From the NCBI GenBank assembly GCA_963920705.1, contig OY987234.1, positions 23,517,794-23,581,793 on the forward strand: a stretch of 64,000 bases of DNA, given 5' to 3'. The DNA is from Odiellus spinosus (Eukaryota; Arthropoda; Arachnida; Opiliones; Phalangiidae). The position numbers and the translations under genes are program-made. Of the stretch, positions 57,819-64,000 are shown one piece after another (positions within the stretch are counted from its first letter, which is position 1; every line of letters starts with the position of its first letter). Below the pieces are notes generated by a model. The model was not told the origin of the DNA, searched no databases, and saw only the letters and a program-made list of their open reading frames with translations.

Positions 57819-60595
57819 TAACTCTCCAAGCTCGTCAATTTAAAATATATATATATATATTTCAGGGAAAATGATTGTACACTGAGCGACACTAAAAGCG
57901 AATAGCGACTCTAGTAAAATTGCTTAAGAATAGCGCTCAATCCTAAGCTTTTTTTAAACCCTAGAATTATGTATCGAGAATCGAAGTAAAACGTCTCGTC
58001 GCTCTTCATTCGCTCTTTGAATCGCGTAACTAGCGCGGAATCCGAGTTGCCCTCGGACAATCGCGAGGCTCTTTAGTTTCGAAGCGTTGGATAAATTCGA
58101 GGGATATTCGCTTTTCTATACGGAGTTGGAGTCGCGGTCGTTGCCGTAAATTCCGTTATGAAGCGCGCGTTCGTTCGCGAGATTAACGACGAAATTGTCG
58201 AGAGTGTGGTTTGGCCGCCGGGTTTATCCGCGGGCCGAGCGACGCTGACAACTTTAAAGGGACACCGAAACACGCTTTTTAATAATTCTACTTTATTTAA
58301 ATATATAGGGTTCTTGCGAATACAAAAACGGACCGGCGGAGGTCGCGGCCGGTGACCCCATTTCCGAATAAAATCCAAACTCTGGCGTCACGAAAAATTT
58401 TAGGAGATCACGCCTACTACTTGGATAAATGAATTACTCGGTGTTTTAATTGTATTTTCTTCGAAATCCATCGAAGGCGCGTTTCGTTGTCCCTTTAGAG
58501 ATGGGCTCGAAAATCTCGTTATTAATTTAAGGAATCGATTGGCGCGAATCCTTTTAGTTTTAGGAGTCGTAAAATTGGTTTAAATCTTATTACACCCGGA
58601 GGAGTTCGCTCGTGGTTTCCCTAAAAGGGCTCAACCATATTATTGAACGCGAATTGTATAACAGGCACTATGGGGGGGAATGGAGCTCATTTTACTCGAA
58701 ATAGACGCGCTATGACGAGATTGATTGTTAATAACCCGCCCGATTTAATAATAACTCTTCCTGTACCTCCGCATCACACTCGGGAAAGAAAGAAAGAGAC
58801 TTTGATTTCGCTTTTACTTCCGTTTCATCCCCCTATCCCGTAGAATAACCAATGACAATCGCCTCTCTTATCGAGAAAAAATCAAATTTGGTTCAAATGG
58901 TTTCGAAATTGGAGAATTATAACAGAATTAGTAGAGCTTATTGAAATAATCCCAATTCAGCCTTTACCTTTCGCTTTTCACGAACTTTTCATTCGGTCAG
59001 TTTTGGTCCAATTCTTCCGGAATTTGTTTAATTTCGACACCATTTTTGAGCAAATAGATTCTATAATGAGATATTTTTATCATTGAATTAAGCCGATTTC
59101 TTTGGGAACTCGCGATAGTTATTGAAACGAATATAAAAACAGGCGTTTTCTTACGTTAAAATTCAAGAATAATTGACGTAATAGTATCCCTTTAATGGCG
59201 TTTTAAGTAAAGCGTAATGGTAGTTTTGCTAATTTGGCTTTCGTCGTCCCAGTTTCATTAGGAGATCAGGGGGAGAGGGGGTATTTATAGGGCGGGAAAC
59301 GACGCGTGGCGACTGCGGTGTCAACGAGTAACTACACGACCCGTAACGACTCCTTTTAAACGTCGTTCTAGCCCCCCCCCCTTCCCCCAACCCCTGAACC
59401 CCCGCTTGATATTCAGGCTCTCTCCTCTTCAATCCCTCGGCGTTTAATCAACCCCCTTCTCGCCCTCATATAAAGTTACAAACGGGAAAACTCGAGCGAA
59501 TCCCCCCCCCCCCCCCGCCTTTCGCAACCGATCATTTCTTGGAACCCTGTAGGGCTTTTCGAAACGCTAAGAATGATCGGCGAACGCGAAACGCGCAAAT
59601 TAGTCGCGCTTCAATCGCTTCCGTATAACGTAGGCCCTTAATATCAATCGTAACACGGGGTTAAAGGGTGATTTTTTTTTTCTCCTCGATTCGAAAACAA
59701 ACCGCGAAACCTTTCTAAACATTCTATTAGAAAAGATTTTTAGATCCTATATAAACGCGAGTTTTAAATTTTTAATTTCGTTACAGTGACTCGCGGGCCA
59801 ATCATCTTCCCCGATATAGGAGGCGATCGATCTCGATTGGCTCGGAGGTCCTTTTGCTAAAATTGAAATTTGTCGCTAAGCCTAACGAAGTTTTACGAAA
59901 TTAGTTCTTTCAATATGAAGAAATTATTTTTATTTAATTATTAATAATCAAAGGGAAAAAAATGAATTGGGTTGAAAATGCCCCGAATTAATTTAGCTCT
60001 TTTACTGGAAATAGTTGTTGGCCACTCTGAGCTTATCGTTCGTTGATGACGTGACTAGTTTTCCATTGAAATTGCAGTTTGAAGAAGAATTGTTATTCAT
60101 CGAAGATTGAGTTTAGCTCCTATTTAAAGTATCGAGCTTTATTTGATCGAATTGAAAGACGTAAAAACGGAATTGGCCGAAAGTATTTAAAGTATTTAAA
60201 AAAAAGGCCGGCTTATGCTTTTTCGAACGGATCTCGGATCCAAATCACTTTTTAGGGTCGCGGATAAAAAAGCAAAGAAGCCTTTATTGACGTCATCGAG
60301 TTAATCCTCGCGGGTTGGAATGGGCACCGCGCTTATCGGAACAATTTGGGAGCGATCGCCAAGAGATTTAAAATCTTTCCCATCGACCTACTATTATTTA
60401 ATACTCGTCTCTTAACCCAGCTTCGGTTGAGAATACGTTTAGCCTTCCGTTTCGGTGTCAAGTTAGGCGGTACTTTCCGTACCATTAGCTTAAAGGGACC
60501 CCGATCAAATGGAAATTCATTTTATCGCATTTTTAGAGTCGGATCGTCTACGGAATTTAAGCGGGAAATCGCGCTGTTTTGGCCAACTTACTTTA

Positions 60596-60690
60596 AAGCA
60601 ATTTTAATTAATTTAATTTTAATTAATATTCATTAACATTAATTAATATTAATTTTTATTCAGTAATATTCATTAATATTAATTAATACG
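60596..60690. repeat. AT-rich tract of ATTAAT/TTAATATTAA words
   Basis: It is built from repeated AATTAATATTCATTAACATT-like words and is partly palindromic. No function is inferred. Confidence 0.7.
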
Positions 60691-61180
60691 AGCAACATTA
60701 ATATCTTTTAAATGAATAAATTTCGTTACAAACGAGACCTTCCCTTTAAGAGACTCTTTTCTCAAGTTTCCTAAGGCTAATTTTTTATTTCGTTCGCTTT
60801 CAAAGGCTGTATGTCCATTTTTTTTTTTTTTTTTTTTTTTGAATCGGGCCGGTATAAAGGTGCGCGCGCCCATCTCCCGAATATTTATATAAAATGACGC
60901 TGAAAAGGAAAAATGTCAATTTGAAAGATTGCCACAAAGGGATTGGATGTCTCGTTTCTACACGCGGGCGCCCGTACCTTAAAAAGAAGCCAAAAAGTCT
61001 AGATAAAGAGTATTTTTTTGCGCTTTTACGTTTACTTAACATCCGTATCTACGTACGTATTTGATTTGAAATGTAAAATATGCCGTGACTTCTTAAAGGG
61101 AGTGTGAAGTGGAAAATCGAGAAAGTTTTTTTGTATTAACTTGGCTTCCTGAAATCAGATTGTGATCGTCAAATTTCTTC

Positions 61181-61224
61181 CCTTTCTATAGTCTATTATC
61201 GTAAATAGACGTAATATAGAAAGG
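61181..61224. repeat. Imperfect hairpin
   Basis: CCTTTCTATAGTCTATT pairs with AATAGACGTAATATAGAAAGG around a short loop, with a few bulged bases. It may be a remnant of a foldback element. Confidence 0.45.
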
Positions 61225-64000
61225 ACAAAGGCCAGTTTAAGCTTTTAGGGTGAGATAAGCATTTGGAGAGAAAAAGTGAATTTCTTTTCTCTCGGCCCCT
61301 TCTCAGAAATTTGCATAATGAAAAGCGAGATCATTCTATATCTCTGTTTTTCGGTTAAAAAGCCGGCGGCTAACTCTTAGGTTTTTGGGAAAATGAGGGA
61401 GGCCGGGGCTTAGAACCGGACACGGATTTTCCACGGAGTTTCCATTAAAGATTTTTCTTTTTAAGGGATTTTTTTTGGGCAAATTCTAGTTTTGTAATGA
61501 GATTTCTTTTCTTTTTTTCTTAGAGCTCGATGTTATCCGTCCTAATTTCATCTCGGGTTTCGCGGAAACTGCGGAAGGAACGTCGTTCTATTTATACGGA
61601 ATGACGGGTATGTACCATTTCATTAAGTTTTTTATATTTAATTTGAAAGGCTTCTTTAAACGGTAATTTCAATTTCGCCTCGTCTTCCAAATATTTCGCG
61701 TTTAAAGTAATAATAATAATTTTACCGCGCGAGTGACATTTTGAGCTAAAGGTTTATTACAAAAAAAGGCGACTTTTTCGGCTATCAGTGGTTGAATATT
61801 TCGGAGCTCGGAAGCCGAACTTTGAACGAAGCTCGATAATTCGGGCTAATTATAATTAGATCGCGTAAGATCCGTATCTTGCCAGGTGGGTAAAATAAAT
61901 CTTCGCCAGTCTTTCGCTCGAACTGGCAAATCCCTTATTGGCTGAAAACCATTTCCGCGCTCGTCACTCGCGATGAGAACTCTTCTTTGATAAGGAATTT
62001 GAATTAAAGAAAAGTTCTAATCTGTTTGTGATCAGAGAGCCCCCGGGGAATTAGCGTTTAATAGAGGAGATCGTTACGTTAAACCTCTAGACGATCCTAA
62101 ACTTTGAGGGAGCTTTTCGTTGACTCGTGATAAAATCGAAGCCATTTATCAAACGAAAGCGATAAGTTTAAAATGAAAGCCTCGAAATGTACCTCAATTA
62201 TGTAAATTTGAAGGTTAACGCTTTCTCGGATAAGCCTTCCGTTGATTTATTAACCTTCCAGCTATATATATAGCTACATCGAGCGACGGCGGCTGAGAAT
62301 TAAACTCGCGATAAGAATGTAAAAGAATCCCGTATTTGTGGACTATACGACATTCCAATAGATAACTACGGGAATAGAAATACATATTTTTCTTTCCTCC
62401 ATATTTAGTCCCCTTTCGAAGTCTCGTCTCGCCCATCCCCTTTTCGCCTAACTTCCGTTTAAGCGTCGCGCGATCGGCTTCTAAAAGGGATTTTCTACGC
62501 GTCACGCTAGTCCCCCCAAAGTTGCTGATACCTTTTTGTAAAAAAAGGCAACTTCACGATGATTGGGGAAGGTACCCCAATATACCCCCTTTGATACTTT
62601 GACCCTCGTATTTGTAATCGGGTTTAAAAGGAGGGTGACAGAATACGTTAGGTTATAACGGGGAGGTCAAACTAACAACCTTCGAATTATTTTTATTTTT
62701 ATTTTTTTTTACGTAATGATTAGTGAAATTCTAATTTTTCCGTGATATTTTAAATGGTCCTGATAATCGTAAATGTCCGAGAAAGTTAATTATAAATTAA
62801 AAGCGTGGTCAAGAATAAGTTTAAATTTTGGTTTTCACCCTCCCTTTATAACATTAACGTCCATTGAAATTTTCGCGCGTATTTCGCCGTTATCCACTTG
62901 AAGAAAGCGAACTTTATAAAGTTTCCCCGTTTGCCCTCGTTCGGACGCTGAATCTCTTTAAACGCGCTTAGTCCATCTTTCACGGCGAACAAACTCTAAT
63001 ATAACTCGAACCATCTTTTCGCGGGGAAACGCTAGCGTGACGATGCTATGGGGCTTTCGCCCCCCCCCCCCTTCTCTGCCCCCGCATGTAGATTTTTTTA
63101 TTTTATTTCCCCGAGCTTTCATCCCTTATACTTTCTATTTTCGTCGTAAGCCTCGGACTCTCGCTTTCTTCAAATCTTGGAGGAACTATAGAGGGGGGCC
63201 CCAGCCGAGGACACTTTATTAACATTAATGAGATATTAGGTACGTGGTATAATCATATACCGCAATTTCTTTAATTTATTCCAGTTTTTTTACGCGAAAC
63301 GTTGCGAAAAACGCGTTATTCTTTCCAAATAGCGTATGGTAATTAAATTAAGCCTCGCGTTAGGCTTAACAGACGTTTGAAATGTGGCGCGTGACTCGCG
63401 ATAATGCGCGCGAAAAAGAATCGAAAACGGCGCGTGTTTCGAAATAAAAACTCAAATTGAACCGGAGTTTGCGACGCGGTTTATCTTCGCGCGCGCGAAT
63501 CGTCATGTCCAAATTGTAACGGCGAGTTCCCACGAACCGCTAACCCCGAGCGCGCTCTATATTGGCGTCTCTATTGGACGAGTACTCCCTCTACGTTTCC
63601 TCCTGGTTGAAAAAAAGGGGGGGGGGGGTGGGTCGTAAAAATTTCCTTAAAGTTTTCTTCTTCAGCACCGCTTTCGCGTCCTTCTTTTCCTCTTAGCGCG
63701 ACTCCGCAGCGAGCGAGACTAGAATGGATGGCTTAAGCACTTTTTTTTCTTCTCTTCACTCTAAGAACGTTCTCTCTATCGGTCGGGCTAAGGAAAAGGA
63801 GAGGTAGGGAAAGAAGGGGGGGGGAGGGGGGTCGTATAGAAAATATTCTTCTCACAATGAGACTCGATGCTGCGTGGGAAGAAGGGAAAGATATATTAAA
63901 AGGCCCGACGACGGAAGAAAGGAAAAAAAAAAATTCGGAAGGTTGAACCGAAAAACTCGCTGAAAGATAGGAAGAAAGAATGGCGCGTCGCGTATAGATA

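Larger units (their letters stand above)
53158..64000. other. 5' flank of the agrin-like gene; no gene recognised
   Basis: About 10.8 kb upstream of the start codon. The first few kilobases are rich in CpG, with several pyrimidine tracts. I see no clear TATA box on the minus strand, so the transcription start is not assigned; the gene's promoter or 5' non-coding exon may lie here. No reading frame shows a recognisable domain. It holds a (CT)n microsatellite, an AT-rich tract (60596-60690), a copy of the CCACTCGATTCGG repeat, and many G or C runs. Confidence 0.6.

Overview
The window looks like nuclear DNA of an invertebrate animal. It holds one recognisable protein-coding gene, split into small exons with GT-AG introns, inside non-coding DNA rich in microsatellites, minisatellites, foldback elements and long runs of G or C. 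CpG is not visibly depleted. The species cannot be named from what is here. A lustrin-type cysteine-rich module is more familiar from protostomes, which is only a weak hint.

The gene is on the minus strand and is best read as the 5' part of an agrin-type basement-membrane proteoglycan. Twelve coding exons were assembled by joining splice sites and checking phase. They run from an ATG at 53157 to position 228 and give 675 complete codons that stay open through every junction. The product has a basic, hydrophobic N-terminus (signal peptide or signal anchor), then seven consecutive ten-cysteine follistatin/Kazal domains, a six-cysteine lustrin-like module, and a laminin-type EGF domain that continues past the window edge. 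The remaining parts of an agrin (more laminin EGF, SEA, laminin G) would lie beyond position 1 and are not seen.

Layout: 1-227, partial intron; 228-7192, exons 12 to 2 in a compact cluster with introns of 131-1262 bp; 7193-52784, a 45.6-kb first intron; 52785-53157, coding exon 1 with an in-frame stop upstream; 53158-64000, 5' flank or upstream non-coding DNA with no recognised gene.

The first intron carries most of the other structure. There is a 3.8-kb DNA-transposon-like element with perfect 23-bp terminal inverted repeats and a TA target (24562-28343). It contains a smaller foldback element, fifteen 23-bp units in mixed orientation, and a 32-bp minisatellite. Elsewhere in the intron lie a 21-bp minisatellite of about 41 nearly identical copies (29106-29960), a 492-bp foldback element with a pentamer-repeat spacer (45842-46333), a 113-bp hairpin element (43980-44092), and several short dispersed repeat families. 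No complete transposase, rRNA, CRISPR array or convincing tRNA gene was found.
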